Source: Candidatus Ruthia magnifica str. Cm (Calyptogena magnifica)
GTDB taxonomy: Bacteria; Pseudomonadota; Gammaproteobacteria; PS1; Pseudothioglobaceae
DNA: 64,000 nucleotides
Direction of reading: 5' to 3'
Assembly (NCBI RefSeq): GCF_000015105.1
Contig: NC_008610.1
Location: 1,054,001-1,118,000 of the forward strand
The position numbers and the translations under genes were made by a program. Shown one piece after another: positions 9,494 through 18,313 of the stretch. The notes under the pieces are model-generated. The model worked only from the letters and a program-made list of their open reading frames with translations. It was not told the origin of the DNA and searched no databases. How positions within the stretch are numbered: position 1 is the first letter of the stretch; the number at the start of each line of letters is the position of its first letter.

Positions 9494-10342
9494 ATGAATG
9501 AGTTTTTTGCCGATATTTGGACTATAATTGAACACTTAGTTTGGTCCGACTGGATAGTCATTGCTATTTTAACAATATTCCTAGTATTAGGCTTTAAACG
9601 TGGCATGGCAAAAGAGCTCATCAATTTAGGATTTTTATTGTTGGCCATTTTAATTGCGTGGCTGTTTTACCAAACATTGGCCACAAAGCCACTCATCACT
9701 TGGCTAATATTATCACACCAATCTCATTTAGCCATCTCATTTGGAATAATTTTTATTGGTGTTGTGATCATCAAAAAAGTGATTTACAAATTAACACATT
9801 TGTCATCAACCATTGATAATCCTTGTATACTGAATAAGTTGTTTACGCTGATGGTTATTTTAGTGGCAATCGCAATGTTTAGTTGGTATTACTTAGAGGT
9901 TGTGTCTAGGCTGGATATTTTGGAAATACTGATTAGCAATGAATCTATTCGCATTGGCTTGTCATTTTCAATTGTATTTGCCTTTACCTTTGGTGTTTTA
10001 ATTTTTATATCAAGTGTGCTAAATATTTCTATTGATGAAGCAAAACCTTGTTTCTTATCGCCTTTTTTTAAAAAAATACTTAAAATTTTGCAAGTAACCG
10101 ACATTAAGCTTAATGCCAGAAATATCAATAGCACTCAAAACAATTTACTAGGCTCAATTGTGGGCTTAATCAAGGGTAGTTTGACAATTTTAATCATGAT
10201 ATTTGTATTACAAAGTATCAGCCTGGTTTCACAAAAATATTATTGGATTGAGGCTCATGGTGCTTTAAGAACCTTTCAAAATATAGCTTCAAACATTAAA
10301 CCTAAGCTATCACAATACTTATTATTTATTGAAAACAATTAG
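9494..10342 (+). CDS. cvpA: CvpA family membrane protein with duplicated C-terminal half
   Basis: This hydrophobic protein of 282 residues lies immediately before purF, as cvpA does in many gammaproteobacteria. The N-terminal ILTIFLVLGFKRGMAKEL segment is typical of CvpA, and the C-terminal LLGSIVGLIKGSLTILIM matches its second conserved block. Usual CvpA length is about 160. The excess comes from an apparent repeat: residues about 75-130 and about 150-240 each hold a pair of membrane segments resembling the family's second half. A strong ribosome binding site (TAGGAGGG, 9481-9488) selects the ATG at 9494 over the TTG one codon earlier. CvpA is linked to colicin V production and envelope homeostasis; its mechanism is not settled. 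Confidence 0.85.
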   Translation: MNEFFADIWTIIEHLVWSDWIVIAILTIFLVLGFKRGMAKELINLGFLLLAILIAWLFYQTLATKPLITWLILSHQSHLAISFGIIFIGVVIIKKVIYKLTHLSSTIDNPCILNKLFTLMVILVAIAMFSWYYLEVVSRLDILEILISNESIRIGLSFSIVFAFTFGVLIFISSVLNISIDEAKPCFLSPFFKKILKILQVTDIKLNARNINSTQNNLLGSIVGLIKGSLTILIMIFVLQSISLVSQKYYWIEAHGALRTFQNIASNIKPKLSQYLLFIENN

Positions 10343-10352
10343 GAAATAACTT

Positions 10353-11870
10353 ATGTGTGGCATCGTTGGCATTTTATCTACCACTAAAAAAGATACAGCT
10401 GTTTATATTTATGATGCACTGACTATTTTACAGCATCGCGGTCAAGACGCAGCAGGTATTGTTACTTCTCATAAAGGGCGCTTTTATATGCGTAAGTCAA
10501 ATGGTCTGGTTAGAAATGTCTTTAGAACTAAACATATGACGCAATTGTTAGGCGATATGGGCATTGGCCATGTCCGTTATCCTACCGCAGGTAGCTCATC
10601 CAATGCAGAAGCACAGCCTTTTTATGTTAATTCGCCATACGGCATTGCGTTTGCACATAACGGCAACTTAACCAACACTGAACAATTAGCTCAAGAACTA
10701 TTTGAGCAAGACCTTCGTCATATCAACACCAACTCTGATTCAGAAATTTTGCTAAATGTATTTGCCAGTGAATTAACCAAATTACAAAAACAACGCATTA
10801 ACGAAACTGATATTTTTAACTCTGTTAAACAAGTACACAAGCGTGTACGCGGTGCTTATGCAACTATTGGCATGATTCCTGGATATGGTATTTTTGGTTT
10901 TAGAGATCCTAATGGTATTCGCCCATTAATCCTTGGTAAACGCACCACTAAAGGCGGTACTAAATATATGCTAGCCTCTGAAAGCGTAGCGCTTAGTGCA
11001 CTTGGTTATGAAATTATTCAAGATATCAAACCAGGTGAAACAGTCGTTATTGACAGGGCAGGCAATACATTTATTAAACAATGTGCGGAAAACCCCAAGC
11101 ACTCACCTTGCATCTTTGAATTTGTTTATTTTGCCCGTCCAGATTCGGTCATTGATAATATTTCCGTGTACAAATCTCGTTTAAGAATGGGAGAAAGGTT
11201 AGCTATAAAAATTCGTAAAGAATGGGATATTAATGATATCGATGTCGTTATTCCTATTCCTGACACCTCTAGAGTAGCTGCTTTACAACTGGCACATAAA
11301 TTAGACGTTAAATACAGTGAAGGCTTAATTAAAAATCGATATATTGCCCGTACTTTTATCATGCCAGGGCAAAAGCAGAGAAAAAAATCTGTGCGTCAAA
11401 AACTCAGCACAATTGAGCTTGAATTTAAAGGAAAAAATGTATTATTAGTTGATGATTCCATTGTACGTGGCACAACCAGTGAACAAATCGTACAAATGGC
11501 TCGCGATGCTGGCGCTAATAAAGTGTTTTTCGCCTCAGCCGCGCCTGCCGTGCGCCATCCAAATGTATATGGTATTGATATGGCTAGCAACAAAGAATTT
11601 ATTGCTCACGATAGAGACACCAATCAAATCTGCAAAGCCATTGGTGTAGACAAACTAATTTATCAAGATTTAGATGATTTAATTTGGTGCGTACAACAAG
11701 GTAACAAAGAAATTACCACGTTTGATTGCTCTTGTTTTAATGGTCAATATGTAACCGATGATATTGATAAAAATTATCTTGAACATATTAAATTTTTACG
11801 AGGTAATCTTGAGAAAGAGGGAAATAACACCTTTGAAGCCTCTGAATTGATTGGTAATGACGTAGAGTAA
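10353..11870 (+). CDS. purF: Amidophosphoribosyltransferase
   Basis: The 505-residue enzyme starts MCGIVGIL, where Cys2 becomes the catalytic nucleophile of the class II glutaminase domain after Met removal. RYPTAGSS and FAHNGNLTN follow in the same domain. The phosphoribosyltransferase domain shows the PRPP loop VLLVDDSIVRGTTS near residue 365. It catalyses the first committed step of purine synthesis, PRPP plus glutamine to phosphoribosylamine. It starts 10 bases after cvpA. In Pseudomonas-type genomes metZ follows directly; here 2.5 kb of decayed genes lie between. Confidence 0.97.
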   Translation: MCGIVGILSTTKKDTAVYIYDALTILQHRGQDAAGIVTSHKGRFYMRKSNGLVRNVFRTKHMTQLLGDMGIGHVRYPTAGSSSNAEAQPFYVNSPYGIAFAHNGNLTNTEQLAQELFEQDLRHINTNSDSEILLNVFASELTKLQKQRINETDIFNSVKQVHKRVRGAYATIGMIPGYGIFGFRDPNGIRPLILGKRTTKGGTKYMLASESVALSALGYEIIQDIKPGETVVIDRAGNTFIKQCAENPKHSPCIFEFVYFARPDSVIDNISVYKSRLRMGERLAIKIRKEWDINDIDVVIPIPDTSRVAALQLAHKLDVKYSEGLIKNRYIARTFIMPGQKQRKKSVRQKLSTIELEFKGKNVLLVDDSIVRGTTSEQIVQMARDAGANKVFFASAAPAVRHPNVYGIDMASNKEFIAHDRDTNQICKAIGVDKLIYQDLDDLIWCVQQGNKEITTFDCSCFNGQYVTDDIDKNYLEHIKFLRGNLEKEGNNTFEASELIGNDVE

Positions 11871-11895
11871 ACAGCATCTAAAAAATAACTTAATT

Positions 11896-12701
11896 ATGAA
11901 CAAAATTAAGCTAAAACTCATAAGAGTAAATAGTAAGAAAATATAAAAAAATGCACATGACTTAGATAAGTTAGTACTCTCTATGTTAGAGAGCGGATAT
12001 TTTTAAGCAGAGCCTAATAGTTGTTATTCCCAAAGATAGTGAATTTTTTAAGATCAGCACAGTGAAAATAAAAATAGTGAACACATAGTTGTTGAAGGCA
12101 ATAGAAAACCTTCTACAATTCAAGGAATATTAAATTAAAGTATGCCGTTACTGACACCTTTAGAAAAGATTCTAAAAAACTACCTGTTACTTTATCCGAA
12201 AAGAAATGATATTTTAGATTTTTTTAGAAGTGCATTATTCATTAGGTGTCAGAAAATAGAATATTTATGAGAGGGCTAAATTTATTGTATTTTTTAAGTA
12301 TGATAAAAACCTATCTATTTATGAAATTCAAAAGTCTATTGGAGATAGAAGAAATTCAGTAAAACAAACTTATAGGTGTTACTGCTTAATAGAAATATTA
12401 TAGGGTGATGATGAAAGTTTCAAAAAGATTTTCTTTTTTACAGTAACTGGATAAGAGTTAATTAAAAAATTTAGGATTAAAAAGCTGTAAAAATGTTGAA
12501 AAACTAATTCCAAAGGGCTAAGATTTTAATATTTTAAAAGAAACTTTAAATGTTGATAATACTTATGACATGATAGGTAGAGAGTTAATAGGTATTAATA
12601 AATTATCCAATCTAATGGACATAAGCAGTATTATTACTTCCGATGAAGGTAAAAAATTAAAAAATATTGTTAACGATATTAATAGTAAATTTGGAAACTA
12701 A
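11896..12701 (+). pseudogene. Remnant of a ParB-like N-terminal-domain protein
   Basis: Read across frames and stops, this stretch keeps a ParB/sulfiredoxin-fold nuclease-like layout. It starts MNKIKLKLIRVNSKKI (stop), then HDLDKLVLSMLESGYF, VVIPKD, and VVEGNRKPSTIQGI, the EGNRR-type motif. After about 120 bases come YERAKFIVFFKYDKN, then YEIQKSIGDRRNSVKQTYR (helix-turn-helix-like) and a clean C-terminus ending KKLKNIVNDINSKFGN. A TAG replaces a likely Trp codon near 12255. Such ParB-domain proteins occur in mobile and restriction loci. A dead methyltransferase lies downstream, so I infer this was part of the same acquired operon. The next remnant starts two bases after its stop codon. Confidence 0.65.
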
Positions 12702-12703
12702 TA

Positions 12704-13380
12704 ATGAATTTTAATATAGAATAAGAGTAAGACTTACTTGATAACTCATATATTTCTAAACATAAATTACGCAGTAAATTAACAATAAAAACTGCGACAT
12801 TAAAAAAATACTTAATTTTTTTGGATACAGTATTTGTTTTTTGATGACACAATTCAAAAAATTGAATTAAAGTAAGGATGCCTATTGTGTTTATCCATTA
12901 TGAGGGAAATGATGAGCATAAAAAATAGTTACTTTTCTGAAAAAATTGTCGCTAAAGCTCTATTTTTTTTATTTTGTAATAACCCAGAGTATGAGTTTTG
13001 TGATTAGTCTAGAAATAACCCATTCTCCATAGAAACATTGACAAGTAAAATGGGTGAAGTTTTTCATAGAAAATTGAAAAATGATAGTAGCATACAAGAA
13101 AGAGATGGGTACTGTTATTTTGTATTTTAGAAAAAAATTGATGATAAGCCAGGAAGCTTAATCGTATTGACACAATGTAAATTTAAAAGATAATGAGTAA
13201 AGGTAAGGTGGTATAATTCAGATTATGGACGATATAATTATTGAGTCTTTATTAATCCAACTGTAACATACACAATAACTGATTTATTAACAAAAGAACA
13301 GACAAAATTAAAGGTGTTATGTTCAATAGAGTAAGAATAATAAAACCTCTTACAAGCTTTAATAGTAAAAAATTCAAAAA
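12704..13380 (+). pseudogene. Unidentified gene remnant between ParB-like and methyltransferase remnants
   Basis: Starting ATGAATTTTAATATAGAATAA, a frame broken by many stops and shifts runs about 220 codons up to the methyltransferase start. Readable pieces are YISKHKLRSKLTIKTATLKK, YFSEKIVAKALFFLFCNNPE and GEVFHRKLKNDSSIQERDGY. I cannot assign a family. Its place upstream of a DNA methyltransferase makes a restriction endonuclease or accessory subunit possible, but that is context only. The boundaries are approximate. Confidence 0.4.
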
Positions 13381-13385
13381 CTTCA

Positions 13386-14428
13386 ATGAAGTTCATAGAT
13401 TTATTTGCAGAACTTAGCGGTTTTCATATGGTTTTAGAAAATCTAAGACACAAATGGTATGTTTACAAGTAAAATTAAACTGAATTTACAAAAACTTTAT
13501 GAAAAAACTGACATTCATAAAAAACATACCAAAGCACGATATTTTATGCTGATTTTTTGTTGCCAACCTTTTTCTAAAGCAGGTAATCAACAAGGTTTAA
13601 ATGATAAAAAATAGAAACTTATTCAAATATATTATTGAAATGTTAGAAACATTATTAGTCATGATAATAAGGAAACAATTAACACATAAAAAATAAATTA
13701 ATAGAATTGAAGTGTACAATTGATAAAAATATACATCCCCATAACTATACAAAAATTTAACAATACAGAAAAATATTGTTTATTATAAATTCTAAATTTG
13801 GACTAGCTAATTTCAATTAATCTTAAAAAAATTAAAGTTATTGAATTATAGAAAGAATTTCTACATATGCCAATTTAGAGCATGGAGCTCGGTGTAACCT
13901 ATCCATTTTAAAAAGAACATTTTATACAACAATAAATTTAAAGGTGGTTTTGATAGAATTCTTAAAAAGAAAGACGAATAATTAAAATTATTACTAAGGC
14001 ATGCAAGAAAAAGAAATAGAATTTACAAATTGAAAAAGAAATACATAAAAAATAATAGGCAGTTTTACAAAAAACATAATAAAATTTTAAAATAAATTAC
14101 CAAAGTAGTAATATCTTTTTTTTCATAAAAAGTTTTCAAAAATTTGAATGGAATAAAAAATGGTAGAAATATTAATCAGAATTTAATATAATTTAGAAAG
14201 TCTAGGCATAATAGTGAAAAACAAATTTTTCCCTTCATTTATAACTGTTGGAACGCAAATTTCCATCATAGGTTAAGATATGCGTTATCTAATAAGGGAA
14301 GAAAGAGTAAAATTATATTTTTTATATAAAAAATATAATTTTACCGCAAGATTTAGCAACTTGTTTTTCAACATTGGATAAGTACGGTAGATGTTGTTAG
14401 AATCATCACAAAAAAATTTCTAAAATAA
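13386..14428 (+). pseudogene. Remnant of a cytosine-C5 DNA methyltransferase
   Basis: The landmarks of a C5 methyltransferase remain in order. The SAM-binding start is MKFIDLFAELSGFHMVLENL (family FxGxGG altered). LNLQKLYEKTDIH follows. The catalytic PCQ loop is visible as CCQPFSKAGNQQGLND near 13560. Then come SHDNKETINT, IHPHNY and INSKFGLANF. The C-terminal FEWNKKNGRN region near 14142, with KNKFFPSFITVGTQISIIG, and VDVVRIITKKFLK match the late motifs. Many frameshifts and stops separate them. The final TAA (14426-14428) abuts the metZ ATG. Size (about 1.04 kb) fits a full-length gene decaying in place. Confidence 0.8.
14307..14344. repeat. Perfect 38-base palindrome
   Basis: The arms GTAAAATTATATTTTTT and AAAAAATATAATTTTAC (17 bases each) flank ATAT, which is itself palindromic, so all 38 bases read the same on both strands. 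It lies in the 3' part of the dead methyltransferase, 85 bases before metZ. It could form a hairpin or cruciform and end transcription, or be a chance product of AT drift or a rearrangement scar. Confidence 0.8.
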
Positions 14429-15592
14429 ATGAACACAAAATTCAATACCAAAGCCATACGCACAGGGTACCGAACCACCACTGAACAGGAGCATTCTGAA
14501 GCAATATTTTTAACCTCTAGTTTTGTTTTTGATTCAGCTGAACAGGCAGCCAACTGCTTTTCTAAAAATGAGCCTGGAAATGTATATTCACGTTTTACAA
14601 ACCCTACAGTAGACGCTTTTGAAAAAAAATTAGCCGCACTTGAAGGTGCACAAGCATGTGTTGCAACTTCATCTGGCATGGCAGCAATCTTTGCCACCAT
14701 CATGGCGCTGCTTAAATCAGGTGATCATATTGTTGCTTCTCGTAATATGTTTGGCACCTCAATTGTGTTACTAAACACCATTATTACTAAATTTAATATT
14801 GATATTAATTTTGTAGATTTATCTGATTTGTCAGCATGGGAAGATTCAGTAAAAAACAACACAAAACTTTTTTTACTTGAAACACCATCTAATCCACTGG
14901 GTGAGGTTGTAGATATTGCTATGCTTAGTAAAATATCAAAAGCCAATCATATTCTTTTGACGGTTGACAATACAATTTTAAGCCCTGCGCTACAAAATCC
15001 TATTGCCTTAGGCGCTGATATTGTGATTCACTCAGCCACTAAATATATTGATGGTCAAGGCAGATGCCTAGCGGGCGCCGTAGTCGGAAATGTTAATATT
15101 ATTGAACAAGTTCGTGGATTTGTGCGCACTACAGGCCCGAGTTTAAGTGCTTTTAACGCCTGGATTATGCTTAAAGGGCTAGACACCCTAAGTCTTAGAA
15201 TGAGAGCGCACTCAGACAATGCACTTAAACTTGCCTTCTGGCTTGAAGCCCAAGATCAGATAGAAAAAGTCTATTATTTAGGTTTACCTTCGCACCATGA
15301 TTACAACTTAGTCAAATCCCAACAATCTGGTTTTGGTGGTATTGTATCGTTTGAAATTAAAGGTGGGAAAAAGTCAGCCTTTAAAATAATCAACGCCACC
15401 AACATACTTTCCATTACTGCTAATTTAGGTGATACGAAATCTACAATCACCCATCCAGCAACCACAACACACGGACGCTTAACCGATGAAGAAAGACTTG
15501 ATGCTCATATAACTGATGGATTAATCAGAATATCCGTTGGTCTAGAAGACATTAAAGACATCATTACTGACATTAAGCAGACAGTGGTATAA
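14429..15592 (+). CDS. metZ: O-succinylhomoserine sulfhydrylase
   Basis: The 387-residue protein is a Cys/Met-metabolism PLP enzyme. Visible are YSRFTNPTVDAFEKKLAALEG, SSGMAAI, the PLP-binding Asp in TVDNTILSPALQNP, and SATKYIDGQGR with Lys205 as the PLP lysine. It makes homocysteine from O-succinylhomoserine and sulfide. The residue pattern and the purF-proximal position, conserved in Pseudomonas-type genomes, favour MetZ over MetB or MetC. The ATG directly follows the stop of a dead methyltransferase, so its promoter must lie inside that remnant unless it is read from purF. Confidence 0.9.
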   Translation: MNTKFNTKAIRTGYRTTTEQEHSEAIFLTSSFVFDSAEQAANCFSKNEPGNVYSRFTNPTVDAFEKKLAALEGAQACVATSSGMAAIFATIMALLKSGDHIVASRNMFGTSIVLLNTIITKFNIDINFVDLSDLSAWEDSVKNNTKLFLLETPSNPLGEVVDIAMLSKISKANHILLTVDNTILSPALQNPIALGADIVIHSATKYIDGQGRCLAGAVVGNVNIIEQVRGFVRTTGPSLSAFNAWIMLKGLDTLSLRMRAHSDNALKLAFWLEAQDQIEKVYYLGLPSHHDYNLVKSQQSGFGGIVSFEIKGGKKSAFKIINATNILSITANLGDTKSTITHPATTTHGRLTDEERLDAHITDGLIRISVGLEDIKDIITDIKQTVV

Positions 15593-15620
15593 TCTAGGAA
15601 AAATTTTTACATAAAACACA

Positions 15621-16130
15621 ATGCAAAATTCTTTTTCCTATGATGAATTAATTAAATGTGGCAATGGTAAATTATTTGGGCCAGGCAACGCTCAACTGCC
15701 AAAGCCACCAATGTTGATGTTTGATCGCATTAGCCATATCTCTAGTAAGGGTGGCGAATATGGCAAAGGTGGGGTTATTGCCGAATTAGACATTAACCCT
15801 TATTTATGGTTTTTTGAATGTCACTTTAATGAAGATCCAGTTATGCCTGGCTGTTTAGGGTTAGATGCTATGTGGCAATTAATTGGCTTTTATCTAGGCT
15901 GGTTAGGTGGTCGTGGCCGTGGTCGTGCGCTTGGCGCTGGCAATATTAAATTTGTCGGTCAAGTATTGCCCAGTGCAAAGAAAATCACCTATAAAATTGA
16001 CTTATCACGCGTTATTGCACGCAAATTGTACATGGGTGTTGCTGATGCAACCATGGAAGTGGATGGAAAAATCACTTACGAAGCCACCAACCTTAAGGTT
16101 GGATTATTCGCAGATACTAGAAAAATGTAA
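15621..16130 (+). CDS. fabA: 3-hydroxydecanoyl-ACP dehydratase/isomerase
   Basis: The 169-residue hotdog-fold enzyme has [19 protein letters not shown] near residues 20-38 and the active site [20 protein letters not shown]. The catalytic His is residue 68, and the Asp of LGLDAMWQL is the partner. It dehydrates 3-hydroxydecanoyl-ACP and isomerises trans-2 to cis-3-decenoyl-ACP, the entry to anaerobic unsaturated fatty-acid synthesis. Its stop overlaps the fabB start by one base (ATGTAATG), so the two form a translationally coupled pair. Confidence 0.97.
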   Translation: MQNSFSYDELIKCGNGKLFGPGNAQLPKPPMLMFDRISHISSKGGEYGKGGVIAELDINPYLWFFECHFNEDPVMPGCLGLDAMWQLIGFYLGWLGGRGRGRALGAGNIKFVGQVLPSAKKITYKIDLSRVIARKLYMGVADATMEVDGKITYEATNLKVGLFADTRKM

Positions 16131-17347
16131 TGAACAGAGTTGTTGTCACAGGAATGGGAATTATTTCTAGTTTGGGTGCAAACTGCATGGAGGTTTTAAC
16201 CTCTTTAAAAACGGCAAAATCAGGCATTAAATTTGATGAAAACCAAGCGCAAATGGGGCTTCGTTCACACGTCTCTGGCGCCATTGCTGAATTAGATTCT
16301 AGTGAAGTTATTGACAGAAAAATGAAACGCTTCATGGCTGATGCTGCCATTTATAATGCAGTTGCCCTGGATGAAGCAATTAAACAATCAGGATTAACAC
16401 CTGAACAAACATCAAATGAACGTACTGGACTTATCATGGGTTCTGGTGGCGCTAGCAACCAAAATGTAGTAGAAGCAGCCGACATCTTAAGGAAAAAAGG
16501 CATTAAACGAGTCGGCCCTTATCGCGTACCACGCACGATGGGCTCTACAACTTCAGCTTGTCTTTCAACCCTGTTCAAAATTAAGGGCATTAATTATTCA
16601 ATTAGCTCTGCATGCTCAACCTCTACACACTGTATTGGCAATGCTATGGAACAAATTCAAATGGGCAAACAAGATGTGATGTTTGCTGGTGGTGGTGAAG
16701 AGCTAAACTGGTCGCTCACCATGTTATTTGATGCAATGGGCGCTTTATCTTCTAAATACAACCAAACCCCTTCAAGCGCTTCTCGTGCCTTTGATACGAA
16801 TCGTGATGGTTTTGTTATTTCTGGTGGTGGTGGTGCGTTAGTACTTGAATCATTAGAATATGCACAAGCTAGAGGTGCAATCATTCTTGCAGAACTCACA
16901 GGCTATGGCGCATCGTCTGATGGCTATGATATGGTTGCACCGTCAGGTCAAGGTGCTAAACGTTGTATGCAACTTGCCATTTCAACCGTTAAGGGTCCGA
17001 TTGATTATATCAATGCACACGGCACTTCTACTCCTGTGGGTGATATTAAAGAATTAAGCGCCATTAAAGCAGTGTTTGGCAATAACATACCAAATGTAAG
17101 CTCAACCAAATCCCTTTCCGGACATGCATTGGGTGCAGCAGGAGTGAATGAGTCAATTTACTCATTACTAATGCTACAAAATGATTTCATGACAGAATCT
17201 ATTAATATTAAAAATCTTGATAAAGCGGCTGAAGGTGTACCAATTGTACGAACAACAACCAAACAATCACTCAAGAGAGTCATGTCTAATAGCTTTGGCT
17301 TTGGCGGTACAAATGCTTGCCTAGTCTTTGAAAAATTCAAGCAATAA
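16130..17347 (+). CDS. fabB: 3-oxoacyl-ACP synthase I
   Basis: The 405-residue condensing enzyme has the thiolase fold. The nucleophile is Cys162 in [10 protein letters not shown], and the two catalytic histidines lie in [11 protein letters not shown] and SGHALGAAG. The terminal [13 protein letters not shown] glycine-rich motif is intact. It elongates cis-3-decenoyl-ACP made by FabA, so the pair supplies unsaturated fatty acids. It is convergent with secF. No obvious strong terminator is seen in the 39 bases between. Confidence 0.97.
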   Translation: MNRVVVTGMGIISSLGANCMEVLTSLKTAKSGIKFDENQAQMGLRSHVSGAIAELDSSEVIDRKMKRFMADAAIYNAVALDEAIKQSGLTPEQTSNERTGLIMGSGGASNQNVVEAADILRKKGIKRVGPYRVPRTMGSTTSACLSTLFKIKGINYSISSACSTSTHCIGNAMEQIQMGKQDVMFAGGGEELNWSLTMLFDAMGALSSKYNQTPSSASRAFDTNRDGFVISGGGGALVLESLEYAQARGAIILAELTGYGASSDGYDMVAPSGQGAKRCMQLAISTVKGPIDYINAHGTSTPVGDIKELSAIKAVFGNNIPNVSSTKSLSGHALGAAGVNESIYSLLMLQNDFMTESINIKNLDKAAEGVPIVRTTTKQSLKRVMSNSFGFGGTNACLVFEKFKQ

Positions 17348-17386
17348 ACGAAAAAACTTCTTAACAAACATTCAAATATTACTTAA

Positions 17387-18313
17387 CTATGGTCGTGAGT
17401 TAAGTGCTTTCTTTTCTTTTTCAGATGGCAATAAATCTTCCTTAGTAATGCCTAATGCAAGAATTATTGAACTGGCGACATAAATAGAAGAATAAGTGCC
17501 CACCACCACGCCAATTAGTAATACTAAAGCAAAATTATGGATAATTTCACCACCTAAAAAGAACAGCGCTAACAATACCAATAAGGTAGTTAAAGAGGTC
17601 ATTATTGTTCTAGATAATGTTTGATTAAGTGCATCATTAATAATCTTAGGAGAATCAACATAACGTGTTGATAAGAAATTTTCACGAATTCGGTCAAACA
17701 CTACAATAGTATCATTTAAAGAATAGCCAATGACAGCTAATATAGCAGCCAACACCGTTAAATCAAACTCAATTTGAAATAATGAGAAAAAACCTAGGAT
17801 AATAATAACATCATGAATAAGGGTAGCAATTGAGCCTAATGAAAAACGATATTCAAAACGTATTGTCACATAAATCAAAATACCAATCAACGCATATAGC
17901 ATTGCTAAACCACCATCATTAGTGAGTTCATCGCCCACTTTAGGGCCTACAAATTCGATTCGACGAATATTAACATCATCGCCTAATAAATGGATGATTT
18001 TTGAACTTAGTTTAGCACTAGAAATTGATTGTGGCTCTAGGTGAATTAAAACCTCATTAATTGAACCAAAATATTGGACATTGGCTCCTTTAAAATTTGC
18101 CTTAGCCAGCATGGCTCTAATCTCAGATAAATCAACATCTTGTTGATAGCCTACTTCAATTAAAGTACCGCCAGTAAAATCAATACCTAGCTTAAATCCG
18201 TTCATGGTCAATGAAACAATACTAGCAGTAACCAATAACACCGAAAATATAACGGCATAAGTGCGCTTACCAATAAAGTCAATCGTTGGAATGTTTAGTG
18301 CTTTTAAGCTCAT
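17387..18313 (-). CDS. secF: Protein translocase subunit SecF
   Basis: The 308-residue protein has an N-terminal membrane segment, then FKLGIDFTGGTLIEV opening the periplasmic domain, then five C-terminal membrane segments with YSLNDTIVVFDRIREN, the signature of the RND-like SecD/SecF family. It works with SecD and YajC to complete protein export using the proton gradient. Its start overlaps the secD stop by four bases (ATGA). The gene order yajC-secD-secF is conserved in gammaproteobacteria. Confidence 0.97.
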   Translation of the reverse strand: MSLKALNIPTIDFIGKRTYAVIFSVLLVTASIVSLTMNGFKLGIDFTGGTLIEVGYQQDVDLSEIRAMLAKANFKGANVQYFGSINEVLIHLEPQSISSAKLSSKIIHLLGDDVNIRRIEFVGPKVGDELTNDGGLAMLYALIGILIYVTIRFEYRFSLGSIATLIHDVIIILGFFSLFQIEFDLTVLAAILAVIGYSLNDTIVVFDRIRENFLSTRYVDSPKIINDALNQTLSRTIMTSLTTLLVLLALFFLGGEIIHNFALVLLIGVVVGTYSSIYVASSIILALGITKEDLLPSEKEKKALNSRP

